Shown in pieces: positions 23,915-32,245 of a stretch of DNA of 46,941 nucleotides; position 1 is the stretch's first letter, and every line of letters begins with the position of its first letter. A program made the position numbers and the translations under genes. The notes beneath the pieces were generated by a model, which had not been told where the DNA came from, made no database searches, and saw nothing but the letters and a program-made list of their open reading frames with translations. Origin of the DNA: Chloroflexota bacterium (lineage in GTDB: Bacteria; Chloroflexota; Anaerolineae; Anaerolineales; UBA11858); assembly GCA_030608465.1 (NCBI GenBank), contig JAUWEC010000003.1:1-46941 (forward strand), given 5' to 3'.

Positions 23915-24643
23915 ATGAAAGTATTAATCATATCTGACATACATGGGAATCGCACAGCTCTGGAAGCTGTACTGGAAGACGCTGGTGCGGTAGATGCTGT
24001 TTGGTGTTTGGGCGATATCATCGGTTATGGTCCCGACCCGAATGATTGTGTATCGATTGTCCGGGATCTTCCTAATTTGATCTGCTTGCGGGGGAATCAT
24101 GATAGTGCGGTGATTGGTCTAACTGAAAATGTTAAATTTAACTACTCAGCCCAAAAAGTGCTGGCGTGGACAGACGAACAACTCAATCCGGTTCACCGGC
24201 AATATTTACAGAGTCTTTCTCCGCAGGCTGAAGTTGATGATGTAACGCTGGTTCACGGAAGCCCCCGGGACCCAATTTGGGAATACATCATGGATGTCTA
24301 CACTGCAACAGCAAATTTCGATTATTTTAAAACACCTTATTGTTTTGTAGGACATTCTCATCTTCCCGTAATGTACTATATGAAGAATGGGAAAGAACTG
24401 GCATCCGTAAACTTTGTTTATCCAGGGGATAAAACCCTGCTCCCTGAAAACACCATAGTGAATCCCGGATCAGTTGGACAGCCAAGGGATCATGATCCCC
24501 GGGCAGCTTACACAATCTATGATACCGAGGAAAAGACTTGGGCGCAGCATCGGGTTACGTATGATGTTGCAGATGTCCAGCAAAGGATGACATTGGCTGG
24601 ATTGCCAACTGAATACATTCAACGGTTGGATTTGGGATGGTAG
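23915..24643 (+). CDS. calcineurin-like metallophosphoesterase
   Basis: The 242-residue protein is a YfcE/MJ0936-type phosphodiesterase. The dinuclear metal motifs are all visible: DIHGN near residue 8, GDIIGYGPDP near 33, GNHD near 61, HGSPRDP near 112 and GHSHLP near 145. NPGSVGQPRD near 193 is the typical closing motif. Such enzymes hydrolyse phosphodiesters in vitro; physiological substrates in most bacteria are unknown. GGGAGG lies 13 bases before the ATG, farther than ideal. The gene is divergent from the LysM-M23 operon. Confidence 0.92.
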   Translation: MKVLIISDIHGNRTALEAVLEDAGAVDAVWCLGDIIGYGPDPNDCVSIVRDLPNLICLRGNHDSAVIGLTENVKFNYSAQKVLAWTDEQLNPVHRQYLQSLSPQAEVDDVTLVHGSPRDPIWEYIMDVYTATANFDYFKTPYCFVGHSHLPVMYYMKNGKELASVNFVYPGDKTLLPENTIVNPGSVGQPRDHDPRAAYTIYDTEEKTWAQHRVTYDVADVQQRMTLAGLPTEYIQRLDLGW

Positions 24644-24708
24644 GGAACTTTTCTAACAGATTTAGCGTCTTAAGGGTGAAAAGTACACCTAAGAAAGGAG
24701 ATATGCTC

Positions 24709-25662
24709 ATGAGGAAACAATTAATTTTCTTGTCCGTTCTGGCCATTCTCTTATCTTCCTGTGCTGTGGGCAGTGCCGGATATGACTCCGAAGTTTTACT
24801 GGAAAGTGGAGCTCCCATGGCCAAGGGGATGGAATATACTGGTGACTCCTATTATGGTGAGGCTGAAAATTCAATCACCTCAGCATCCTACCAGGACCAG
24901 GGGATCCGAACTCAAGCAACCCAAGCCAGAATGGTAATTAAGAATGCATCCCTGTCAATTGTTGTTGAAGATCCGGGAGCAACTCTTGATGCCATCAGCG
25001 ATCTCGCTGCTGATTTGGGAGGATTTGTAGTAACCTCCAATCTGTACCGGATACAGGTAGATGGTGGTCTGGAAGTTCCCCAGGCCAATATAACAATCCG
25101 AGTACCTGCTGAGAAATTGGATCAGGCTTTAGCTGATATAAAATCAGGTGCAGGTCAGATTCTGAATGAAAACATCTCGGGGCAGGATGTAACTCAGGAA
25201 TATACTGATTTGGAATCCAGGTTGAGAAATCTAGAGAATGCGGAACAGCAGCTAACCAAGATCATGGAACAAGCCTATGAGACAGAGGATGTGTTAAGCG
25301 TCTACAACCGCTTGGTTGAGGTACAGGAACAAATAGAATTGATTAAAGGACAAATGCAATATTATGAGCAGTCTGCCTCTTTGTCCGCTATATCTGTAAA
25401 TATCCAGGCAAATGAGGCAGTACAGCCTCTCAAAATTGGGAATTGGCAGCCAGTTGGTGTAGCGAAACGAGCGATACAGGCTCTTATCAATACCCTGGAA
25501 TTTATTGCCAACCTTTTGATCTGGATTGTATTGTACATCCTCCCGGTTGTGCTAGTCCTGTATTTTCCTGTCCGCTGGATTTGGAAAGGACTGAAACGGT
25601 TATTTACCCGGAGGAAAAAGAAAAAGAATCAGGACAAAACTTCTGGAGAAAAGGAAAAATAG
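24709..25662 (+). CDS. DUF4349 domain lipoprotein
   Basis: ATG 24709 is preferred over upstream in-frame starts because AAAGGAG lies at ideal distance. It gives a lipoprotein signal, MRKQLIFLSVLAILLSSC. The 317-residue protein has the DUF4349 domain at about residues 75-290: RMVIKNASLSIVVEDPGATLDAI, FVVTSNLY, ANITIRVPAEKLDQAL, and a coiled coil (TDLESRLRNLENAEQQLTKIMEQAYETEDVLSVYNRLVEVQEQIELIKGQ, about 170-220). A single C-terminal membrane segment (LLIWIVLYILPVVLVLYFPVRWIW) and a basic tail follow. Function is unknown; it is thought to be an envelope protein. A strong terminator follows. Confidence 0.9.
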   Translation: MRKQLIFLSVLAILLSSCAVGSAGYDSEVLLESGAPMAKGMEYTGDSYYGEAENSITSASYQDQGIRTQATQARMVIKNASLSIVVEDPGATLDAISDLAADLGGFVVTSNLYRIQVDGGLEVPQANITIRVPAEKLDQALADIKSGAGQILNENISGQDVTQEYTDLESRLRNLENAEQQLTKIMEQAYETEDVLSVYNRLVEVQEQIELIKGQMQYYEQSASLSAISVNIQANEAVQPLKIGNWQPVGVAKRAIQALINTLEFIANLLIWIVLYILPVVLVLYFPVRWIWKGLKRLFTRRKKKKNQDKTSGEKEK

Positions 25663-25679
25663 TCTCTGAAAAGGCAATA

Positions 25680-25720
25680 AATAAAAGTCTGATTTCCGGA
25701 TTAGAAATCAGACTTTTATT
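25680..25720 (+). terminator. intrinsic terminator of the DUF4349 gene
   Basis: A 17-bp stem runs from AATAAAAGTCTGATTTC (25680-25696) to GAAATCAGACTTTTATT (25704-25720), with a 7-base loop. A T-rich 3' arm completes it. Confidence 0.9.
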
Positions 25721-25742
25721 ATTCCTACGCTAAAGAATCCTT

Positions 25743-25748
25743 TATAAT
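25743..25748 (+). promoter_or_regulatory. possible -10 element directly before rsmG
   Basis: TATAAT ends 9 bases before the rsmG ATG and no Shine-Dalgarno sequence lies between. If used, the transcript would start at or next to the ATG (leaderless). The -35 region (TATTCC at 17-base spacing) is poor. Confidence 0.35.
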
Positions 25749-25757
25749 TCACATCAG

Positions 25758-26468
25758 ATGGAAACCTTAAAGACGGAAACTCAGAACTTGATCGGGATAG
25801 CTCTCAGTTCTTACCAATTATCCCTCCTGGACCGGTATAGACAGGAGCTGGATGAATGGAATGACAGGTTTAATCTCACCGCGATTCATGAACCGGAAAA
25901 GATCCGGGTAAAGCATTTTTTAGATTCCTTTAGTCCCTATCTGGTCATCCAAAACACATCTATAAACCGGTTGATTGATATCGGTACCGGAGCGGGTTTT
26001 CCCGGTATTCCATTAAAGATACTGCTGCCAGATACTGAAGTGGTTCTAGTAGATTCTATAAATAAAAAAACCGAGTTTTGCCAGCATATCATAGACAGTT
26101 TGAATTTAAAGGGAATTCAGGTAATCCAGGAACGAGTAGAGCGCCTCGCCCGGGATGTGGAATTCAGGGAAAAATTTGATTGGGCAGTAGCAAGGGCGGT
26201 TGCCAAGCTTTCCACGCTCAGTGAGTACATGCTCCCGTTTGTTAAAATCGGCGGAAATATGCTGGCGATGAAAGGGGATCAAGGTCCGTCTGAAGCCCAA
26301 AAAGCCCACCAGGTAGTAGGGTTATTGGGGGGTGAATTAACCCAGATAAAAAAAGTAACGCTTCCGGGAGTAACTGAAGACAGGTTCTTAATTACGATAG
26401 TAAAGAAAGCTTCAACCCCCGAGAAGTATCCCCGGCGGGTGGGCGTGCCCAGTAAAAAACCTCTCTGA
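25758..26468 (+). CDS. rsmG: 16S rRNA (guanine(527)-N7)-methyltransferase RsmG
   Basis: RsmG methylates G527 of 16S rRNA with S-adenosylmethionine; loss gives low-level streptomycin resistance in several bacteria. The 236-residue protein has RQELDEWNDRFNLTAI, then HFLDSF. The SAM-binding loop LIDIGTGAGFPGIPL covers residues 72-86, and VDSINKKTEFCQ and ARAVAKLSTLSEYMLP follow. The final RRVGVPSKKPL is the typical C-terminus. No ribosome site is visible before the ATG. The stop codon abuts, with no spacer, the stop of convergent recF. Confidence 0.96.
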   Translation: METLKTETQNLIGIALSSYQLSLLDRYRQELDEWNDRFNLTAIHEPEKIRVKHFLDSFSPYLVIQNTSINRLIDIGTGAGFPGIPLKILLPDTEVVLVDSINKKTEFCQHIIDSLNLKGIQVIQERVERLARDVEFREKFDWAVARAVAKLSTLSEYMLPFVKIGGNMLAMKGDQGPSEAQKAHQVVGLLGGELTQIKKVTLPGVTEDRFLITIVKKASTPEKYPRRVGVPSKKPL

Positions 26469-27668
26469 TTAAACAGTCAGCTGACCATTTCGAATTTCCC
26501 ATCTGGTTGCGGTTTTCCGAAACTCATCAGAGAATAAATTCAGATCGGTCGTTGTTAACAGCAATTGTTCGGTTTTTGTCAGGCGTTCCAATAAATCCTG
26601 CCGGCGGTAATCATCCAATTCAGCCAGTACTTCATCAAGCAGTAATACCGGCCATTGGCCGTTTTTCTCTTTTAACCAGGCAACTTCTGCTAATTTGATT
26701 GCCAGTAAAGCAGTCCGCAGCTGCCCCCGGGAACCAAAATTACCAAGATCAATACCGTTGCTGATAAAACGCAAATCATCCCGATGTGGCCCAAGAGTGG
26801 TCACACCGCGGCTGATTTCCTCTTTCCGCTGTGCAAGAAGTCTTTCCCGGAAACCTCCCTGAATCTCCTTTAATTCCAGGCCGGATCTGTCTATCGGGTT
26901 ATCTAGCGGTAATTCAATTTGCCCGGGAGGAGATGGCATCGGTTCATAGGAGGGCAGATAGTTCAAGCGCATGATTTCTTCCCCCCTGGTGAGCTCTTGA
27001 TGGATTGAGGCAGATAAATGCCCGAGATCCCTGATCGCCTGGATCCGGGCGTGCACAATATAGGACCCTGCCTGGATGATTCTTTCATCCCAATAGGACA
27101 ATTGATCCGGGTCACCGGAGCGCTCATTAAGTTGTTTTAATAAGGCGTTCCGTTGGGTAAGGGCTTTATTATATTCTGACAGGGATTCGTTATAACGGGG
27201 ATCCACCTGGGATATGGTCATGTTGAGATAATGCCGGCGGCGCTGGGGAGAGCCTGTAGCTATCTGAAGCATGTGAGGGAGGAACAGAACCGCATTAAAA
27301 TGACCGATAACAGAATTGATTTTAGTCTGGCTTCCATCCAGCAGAACTTCTTTTCGAATGCTGGCGTTTCCATTGGACAGCGTATCCCGGATTATCCGGA
27401 TTTCCAGGTGGTGATTTTTTTCCCCTTTCCGGTAATCCGCCACGATCCTGCAAACCGCCAGGTCATTTTGAAGAGCAGAAAAATTGATCAATTCGGCTGT
27501 ATTGGATGCTTGAAATGAATCTAAAGTTGACAGGTAATTGACTGCCTCTAGAAGACTGGTTTTCCCTTGAGCGTTATCCCCGACTAATATAAGTGCGTTT
27601 TGGGGAATGTCCTGGTCAAACCGGGAGAATATTCGAAAATCTGTCAGAGATAGATGAGTGAGATACAT
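26469..27668 (-). CDS. recF: DNA replication and repair protein RecF
   Basis: RecF is an SMC-like ATPase that, with RecO and RecR, loads RecA at gaps. The 399-residue protein starts MYLTHLSLTDFRIFSRFDQ. The Walker A motif GDNAQGKTS covers residues 30-38. The C-terminal half has the ABC signature region (NFGSRGQLRTALLAIKLAE) and Walker B/D-loop LLLDEVLAELDDYRR, as expected. Unlike the common dnaA-dnaN-recF arrangement, here it follows peptide deformylase by 5 bases, and its stop meets that of convergent rsmG directly. Confidence 0.95.
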   Translation of the reverse strand: MYLTHLSLTDFRIFSRFDQDIPQNALILVGDNAQGKTSLLEAVNYLSTLDSFQASNTAELINFSALQNDLAVCRIVADYRKGEKNHHLEIRIIRDTLSNGNASIRKEVLLDGSQTKINSVIGHFNAVLFLPHMLQIATGSPQRRRHYLNMTISQVDPRYNESLSEYNKALTQRNALLKQLNERSGDPDQLSYWDERIIQAGSYIVHARIQAIRDLGHLSASIHQELTRGEEIMRLNYLPSYEPMPSPPGQIELPLDNPIDRSGLELKEIQGGFRERLLAQRKEEISRGVTTLGPHRDDLRFISNGIDLGNFGSRGQLRTALLAIKLAEVAWLKEKNGQWPVLLLDEVLAELDDYRRQDLLERLTKTEQLLLTTTDLNLFSDEFRKTATRWEIRNGQLTV

Positions 27669-27673
27669 AAAGG

Positions 27674-28174
27674 CTAAACAGGATAGTGTTCTTCATCGGT
27701 TTCCCAGACACTCGTCGCCCGATCGGTAAAGAGGATACCATTAATATGATCGATTTCGTGCTGGAAAATCCGTGCGACCCACCCCTGCAATCGCATCTTT
27801 AATGGTTCGCCGAAGCGATCTTGACCTTCTAAAACAATTTCATCTGCGCGTTCGATTTCTCCCATTAGTCCTGGAATTGACAGGCAGCCTTCTGCCCCGG
27901 TTACAATCTCCTGGGAAAAACGGGTCACCCGGGGATTGATCACGACATACAATGTCGGTGGAATTTCCTCATTCTCTTCAGTTCCGTATTCCACCAGGAT
28001 CACCTGCTGCGGGACGTTAACCTGAGGGGCTGCCAATCCGGCTCCGGAGTTCTCATGCAGTGTTTCAATCATGTCCTCGATTAATTGTTGAAGGTCGGGA
28101 CCAAAAACAGATACTTTTTCGGATTTTTTTCTTAACGTTTGGTGGGGGACAATAATAATTTCTCGCGCTGCCAT
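27674..28174 (-). CDS. def: peptide deformylase
   Basis: This enzyme removes the N-formyl group from nascent proteins. All three motifs are intact in 166 residues: GAGLAAPQV (44-52), EGCLSIPG with metal ligand C97, and QHEIDHING with H139, catalytic E140 and H143. Length is normal. It is upstream of recF by 5 bases, so they are cotranscribed. A membrane protein gene lies 37 bases upstream on the same strand. Confidence 0.96.
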   Translation of the reverse strand: MAAREIIIVPHQTLRKKSEKVSVFGPDLQQLIEDMIETLHENSGAGLAAPQVNVPQQVILVEYGTEENEEIPPTLYVVINPRVTRFSQEIVTGAEGCLSIPGLMGEIERADEIVLEGQDRFGEPLKMRLQGWVARIFQHEIDHINGILFTDRATSVWETDEEHYPV

Positions 28175-28211
28175 AGAGGGACTGCTCCAGTGATCTACCG
28201 TTAATACTCAA

Positions 28212-29840
28212 TCAGGAATCTGAATTTTCAGGATCTGGCGTTTTGCCAGTGCTTTCTTCGTGATAAGCCGCTAAAAATTCTACCATATCATCCCGCCGAC
28301 GGTGAGCATCTTCCAACTCTTTTTGTTTTACTACTGTATTATATCGTTCAAATATTTCATTTTGGACTGATATGGGATGAGCGACATATTCAAAATCTAA
28401 TTGAATATCTCCGATATTGATCGCGACTGTGCCGTAATCAAACAGCCTTTGGATTATATTCTCCCTTTTATAATCCAGGCTGAGAATATTTTCCAGCAGC
28501 GCAGAGCGCTTGGTTTCTCTCCCAAATGGTTTTCGATCCAGGTCAATGATATGTTTATCCGTAATTTGAAAACGGTCATTTGCCCAATCAGCAAACACAT
28601 AGCCCAGGGCGGCTAAATTCACAGCAAGCATTATTAAGATCACCGGTAGAGATGGATAAGGCAAAAGCTCGACTAAACGGGCGAAAAAAGAGACCCCAAG
28701 GCCGATAAAGGCCAACAAAAGCCACCAGGAATTCCGGATCAGGACAAATATATGTTTCCGATAATTGATTACCCCATTGATCTCATACCTGGCGCGAAAG
28801 AGATTAAAGAATTCCTGGAGAGGTGTGATCGTCTCAGTTAGTTGGGGGCCTCCCTCCATTTCCAAATCAGTAAACTCAGGTTCAGTTTCGAGGGAGGTTG
28901 AACTCCCTGACAGGCCCAGTCGTGTGCGGATGGTTTGGTTGATATTTGCGGTTTCTGTTCTTTGAGCTCTCGTTTTTGCAATCTCCTGCGCTTCGGAAAT
29001 AAGGTCCAGCAGCATTTCAGGATGGGCTGTGTTCCGCATTGGGATATTTCCCGTATATGTACGGACAATGACATCCCCATACCCAAATAGTCGCTGAATC
29101 TGGTTTGTTGAGATATTAACCGATAGAATTGACTGCAGGGGAACCTCTCTCCTCTGATCGTGAAGCCAGATCACTTTTTCCACCCAGGCTGCCCGTTCAC
29201 TGGTGACAAGGTAAAAATCATTCCGCCAGTCAAGCCACAACCATATGCTCCATAAACAGAAGATCAGAAAGGTAATTGGCAGAAATAGCCCTAAATTCAA
29301 ATTAAGAAGAACCGCACCGATCCCGGTTAAGATCAAAAAAATCAGCGGCAGCATCAGTTGAGAATACAAAACGTTGATGTGTTTGCGGTCAACAAAACGG
29401 ATCGTTTCGTCAGTGCCGATCCAGGGGAACACATGGGTTTGAAGAATGGCAGCACTATTTTTCATGCCGGAAATTCTGGATTTTATGGATGGGTACGCAG
29501 AGAGGATAGCCATATACCCGCGTTTATTTACTGCCAGGATGGTTGTTTTTTCTAGCGCTTGAGCTGTTTCACTTCGCAGTCCCTCTTTAATTAACTCCCG
29601 TTCTCCAAAATGACCTTTGGCGTCGATCACAGATGAGTTCTGATTTTCATCCTGGAGAATGATTTTTCCGGATACAATGAGGAAAAAATTTCTCCCCGGG
29701 AATCCTGTCCGGTAGAGCACTTCTCCCTTTTCCAATACGATAGGTTTAAATAGCGGCAAGATCTGCCCTAATTCCTCATCGGTCAGGTAATTAAAGAGAA
29801 AATGTTCGTGGAGAAAGGAGTAAATCGTTTTGGAATCCAT
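28212..29840 (-). CDS. cyclic-nucleotide-binding domain fused to two membrane PH (bPH2/YdbT-like) modules
   Basis: The protein (542 aa from ATG 29840; a GTG start nine codons earlier is possible) has three parts. Residues 10-120 form a cNMP-binding domain (ILPLFKPIVLEKGEVLYRTGFPGRNFFLIVSGKIILQDE, GHFGERELI). Two copies of a module follow, each a membrane hairpin plus a bacterial PH-like domain. The first spans about 155-290 (WIWLWLDWRNDFYLVTSERAAWVEK, QSILSVNISTNQIQRLFGYGDVIVRT). The second spans about 355-500 (WANDRFQITDKHIIDLDRKPFG, ENILSLDYKRENIIQRLFDYGTVAI). The parallel IQRLFGYGDV/IQRLFDYGTV motifs show internal duplication. A ligand-gated membrane sensor or scaffold is plausible; no catalytic domain is present. 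It could be cotranscribed with def. Confidence 0.87.
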   Translation of the reverse strand: MDSKTIYSFLHEHFLFNYLTDEELGQILPLFKPIVLEKGEVLYRTGFPGRNFFLIVSGKIILQDENQNSSVIDAKGHFGERELIKEGLRSETAQALEKTTILAVNKRGYMAILSAYPSIKSRISGMKNSAAILQTHVFPWIGTDETIRFVDRKHINVLYSQLMLPLIFLILTGIGAVLLNLNLGLFLPITFLIFCLWSIWLWLDWRNDFYLVTSERAAWVEKVIWLHDQRREVPLQSILSVNISTNQIQRLFGYGDVIVRTYTGNIPMRNTAHPEMLLDLISEAQEIAKTRAQRTETANINQTIRTRLGLSGSSTSLETEPEFTDLEMEGGPQLTETITPLQEFFNLFRARYEINGVINYRKHIFVLIRNSWWLLLAFIGLGVSFFARLVELLPYPSLPVILIMLAVNLAALGYVFADWANDRFQITDKHIIDLDRKPFGRETKRSALLENILSLDYKRENIIQRLFDYGTVAINIGDIQLDFEYVAHPISVQNEIFERYNTVVKQKELEDAHRRRDDMVEFLAAYHEESTGKTPDPENSDS

Positions 29841-29990
29841 AGGCTCTCTAAAAATAGATTTTAACACAACTCAAGTTTTCAATGAACGCGATTGACCCTC
29901 CTGCCCAACCTGTGAAGTTCAGGGAACAGAATAAGTTCCTGCTCGATAGTGAGAGATGAACCTGTCGATCAGGATTATCAGTGATAGAAT

Positions 29991-30013
29991 ATTGTACATT
30001 CAAAAATTGTACA
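29991..30013 (+). repeat. direct repeat of a TGTACA element before the phosphohexomutase gene
   Basis: ATTGTACA occurs at 29991-29998 and again at 30006-30013, 15 bases apart, just before the ribosome site AGGAG. TGTACA is itself palindromic. A possible -10 (TAGAAT, 29985-29990) lies immediately upstream. This could be a regulator site in the leader. Confidence 0.4.
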
Positions 30014-30031
30014 GATTTAGGAGCAAGAAGT

Positions 30032-31492
30032 ATGCCTATTAATTTTGGTACTGATGGCTGGCGAGCAGTCATATCTGACACTTTCACATTCCATAATCTG
30101 CGTCTGGTAACTCAGGCGATCGCAGATGCCATTCATTCCGGTCACTGGCACCGAAAATCTGCTGGAGACATTAATCCAGACGCTGACCGGATTGTGGTGG
30201 GTTTTGACACCAGGTTTTTGTCCGATCGATATGCCCGGGATGTTGCCCGGGTGATGGCTGCCAATGGGTACACAGTGTATATTGCACAAGCAGACGCATC
30301 CACGCCATCCATATCCTATGCAGTAAAAAACTTGAATGCGATTGCCGGCATTGTCATTACTGCATCGCATAACGCCCCCCGCTATAACGGGGTTAAGTTA
30401 AAGGCTGCCAATGGATGTTCGGCTTCGTCAGAACAATCCCGACGGGTGGAAATCTATTTGAATGACAACCAGGAACGAGGACGGGGCCCGAATTCAATGG
30501 AATGGGACCAGGCAGTGGAAGACGGGTTGATTGTGAATTTTAATCCCGTTCCGGACTATTATCAACACCTGAGAACTTTGATCAATTTTGATGCGATTGC
30601 AGCAAATCCTCCCCAGGTAGTTGTGGATTCCATGCACGGGTCCGGGCGGGGTATGATTAAGGGGATTTTAACCGGGACTGGCTGCGAGGTTAAGGAAATC
30701 CGTGGAGAAATGAACCCGGGATTTGGAGGAGCGCATCCGGAACCGATTGGCTCCCATCTGGGCGCTCTGGCGGGGGCGATTAGCACAGGCATGGGTAATT
30801 TTGGTTTGGCACTGGATGGCGATGGAGATCGGATTGGTGCTATGGATGAAAGGTGTAATTTTGTTGATCCCCATAAAATCATGGCGCTGGCTTTCCGGTA
30901 TCTCGTTGAGGAAAGGGGTTGGAAAGGGCCTGTCGTTAGAACAGTATCCACCACAAGAATGATTGACCGACTGGCCGCAAAGTACGGTTTGCCTGTTTAT
31001 GAAACACCCGTAGGATTTAATCACATCGCCGATTATATGATCTCAGAGGACATCCTCATCGGAGGAGAAGAATCTGGAGGGATTTCTTTCCGGGGAAACA
31101 TTCCAGAAGGGGATGGGGTTCTGATGGGTCTGCTCTTGATTGAAATGGTTGCGGTGTACCAGAAATCGCTTAATACTCTGGTTAACGAACTGCTGGACGA
31201 AGTCGGTCCGGCGTATTATGAACGGAAAGATCAGCGGCTAAAATATCCTATCCAGAAACAAAAAATGGTGCAGTATTTGCAAGACAATCAACCGGATGTA
31301 ATCGGAGGGATCAAAGTTACTGATTTATTGACGGTAGATGGCGTGAAATATATTATGGAAGATGATTCCTGGCTGTTGATTCGGCCATCGGGAACTGAAC
31401 CGGTTCTGCGGGTATATGCTGAGTGTAGAAGCAAGGAGATGGTTCAAACTCTGTTAGCATACGGGGAAACTGTCGCAGAAAACATCACCTGA
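30032..31492 (+). CDS. phosphoglucomutase/phosphomannomutase family protein
   Basis: An alpha-D-phosphohexomutase of 486 residues that interconverts hexose 1- and 6-phosphates. All four loops are present. The catalytic phosphoserine is S112 in ITASHNAPRYNG; the usual TASHNP has Ala in place of the Pro. The metal loop is DGDGDR with D262, D264 and D266. The sugar loop is GGEESGGISF, and the phosphate loop RPSGTEPVLRVYAE lies near the end. ATG 30032 follows AGGAG by 8 bases; an in-frame GTG at 29981 is unlikely. Substrate (glucose, mannose or glucosamine phosphate) cannot be decided from sequence alone. Confidence 0.94.
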   Translation: MPINFGTDGWRAVISDTFTFHNLRLVTQAIADAIHSGHWHRKSAGDINPDADRIVVGFDTRFLSDRYARDVARVMAANGYTVYIAQADASTPSISYAVKNLNAIAGIVITASHNAPRYNGVKLKAANGCSASSEQSRRVEIYLNDNQERGRGPNSMEWDQAVEDGLIVNFNPVPDYYQHLRTLINFDAIAANPPQVVVDSMHGSGRGMIKGILTGTGCEVKEIRGEMNPGFGGAHPEPIGSHLGALAGAISTGMGNFGLALDGDGDRIGAMDERCNFVDPHKIMALAFRYLVEERGWKGPVVRTVSTTRMIDRLAAKYGLPVYETPVGFNHIADYMISEDILIGGEESGGISFRGNIPEGDGVLMGLLLIEMVAVYQKSLNTLVNELLDEVGPAYYERKDQRLKYPIQKQKMVQYLQDNQPDVIGGIKVTDLLTVDGVKYIMEDDSWLLIRPSGTEPVLRVYAECRSKEMVQTLLAYGETVAENIT

Positions 31493-31514
31493 ACGAAAAC
31501 CGGCAATTAACCAA

Positions 31515-31556
31515 ACAACCACAGCAGTTAACGAGATTGCTGTGGTTGTCTTTTTT
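31515..31556 (+). terminator. intrinsic terminator of the phosphohexomutase gene
   Basis: A 12-bp stem ACAACCACAGCA (31515-31526) with TGCTGTGGTTGT (31538-31549) is followed by C and six T residues. It also separates this gene from the convergent minus-strand cluster. Confidence 0.92.
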
Positions 31557-31591
31557 ATCAACGAAAACTGACAGGGTACTTCCTCAGGTTT

Positions 31592-32191
31592 CTACGTTGA
31601 GGATGCGCGTAAACGGCGGCTGAGGATGATTACCACCATTAACACACCCGCAGCTAAGAGAAGTCCCGGGACACCAAAATCATCTGCAAAACCCGTGTCA
31701 GGCAGTGCAGTAGTGGTCGGGATTGGCGTTTCCCCTCCTCCATCTCCCGCTTGCTGAGTCAACAGGGCTGCAACAGTAGCAGTTGCAGGATCCAGCGTCT
31801 CATCACCAGCTGCTTCAGGTGTATTGGTGGGTGCCAATACCGGAGTAGAAGTGTTGGTGGGGACCGGTGTTAAAGTTTCGGTTGGCGGAAGAGTAGCCGT
31901 TAAGGTTGGTGTCAGTGTGATTTGTTTTGCGATTGCAGTAAGCTGGGCTTCTTCCGCGACAGCTGTATTAGTGGCGTTGATTGCTGCTACCTGAGTCTGC
32001 TGTCCGGTATCACGACTGGGTAAGTAAACGACAGCGTAAGCGGCAATAGCGAGTAATGCAATCAGGAGGATTCCGCCCAGGATTCCGGCAACCACCAGGA
32101 AGGTCCGGTTGGACCCCCTGCTTGTTGAGATAGTTTCTTCGGAATCTATTTCCTCGAATTCCAGATCATCAAAATCATTCATCATGCCCAT
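31592..32191 (-). CDS. Thr/Pro-rich protein with N-terminal membrane segment and LPDTG C-terminal tail
   Basis: The 199-residue protein has an acidic cytoplasmic start (DFDDLEFEEIDSEE), then a membrane segment (about 31-56). An Ala/Thr-rich stretch and a Thr/Pro-rich linker follow (LTPTLTATLPPTETLTPVP). The C-terminal sorting-like tail has LPDTG at residues 163-167, a hydrophobic segment (VPGLLLAAGVLMVVIILS) and RRLRASST. The tail has exactly the order of a sortase substrate. The N-terminal segment, preceded by about 30 acidic residues, is not a normal signal peptide, so the topology may be a two-pass protein with an extracellular loop. GAGGAG precedes the start. It is the last gene of the cluster; no sortase is in the window. 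Confidence 0.8.
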   Translation of the reverse strand: MGMMNDFDDLEFEEIDSEETISTSRGSNRTFLVVAGILGGILLIALLAIAAYAVVYLPSRDTGQQTQVAAINATNTAVAEEAQLTAIAKQITLTPTLTATLPPTETLTPVPTNTSTPVLAPTNTPEAAGDETLDPATATVAALLTQQAGDGGGETPIPTTTALPDTGFADDFGVPGLLLAAGVLMVVIILSRRLRASST

Positions 32192-32245
32192 AGTTCTCTC
32201 TCCTCAATTTGCCCTGTCAATTATGCAGCAAAATTGTATTTGTTC

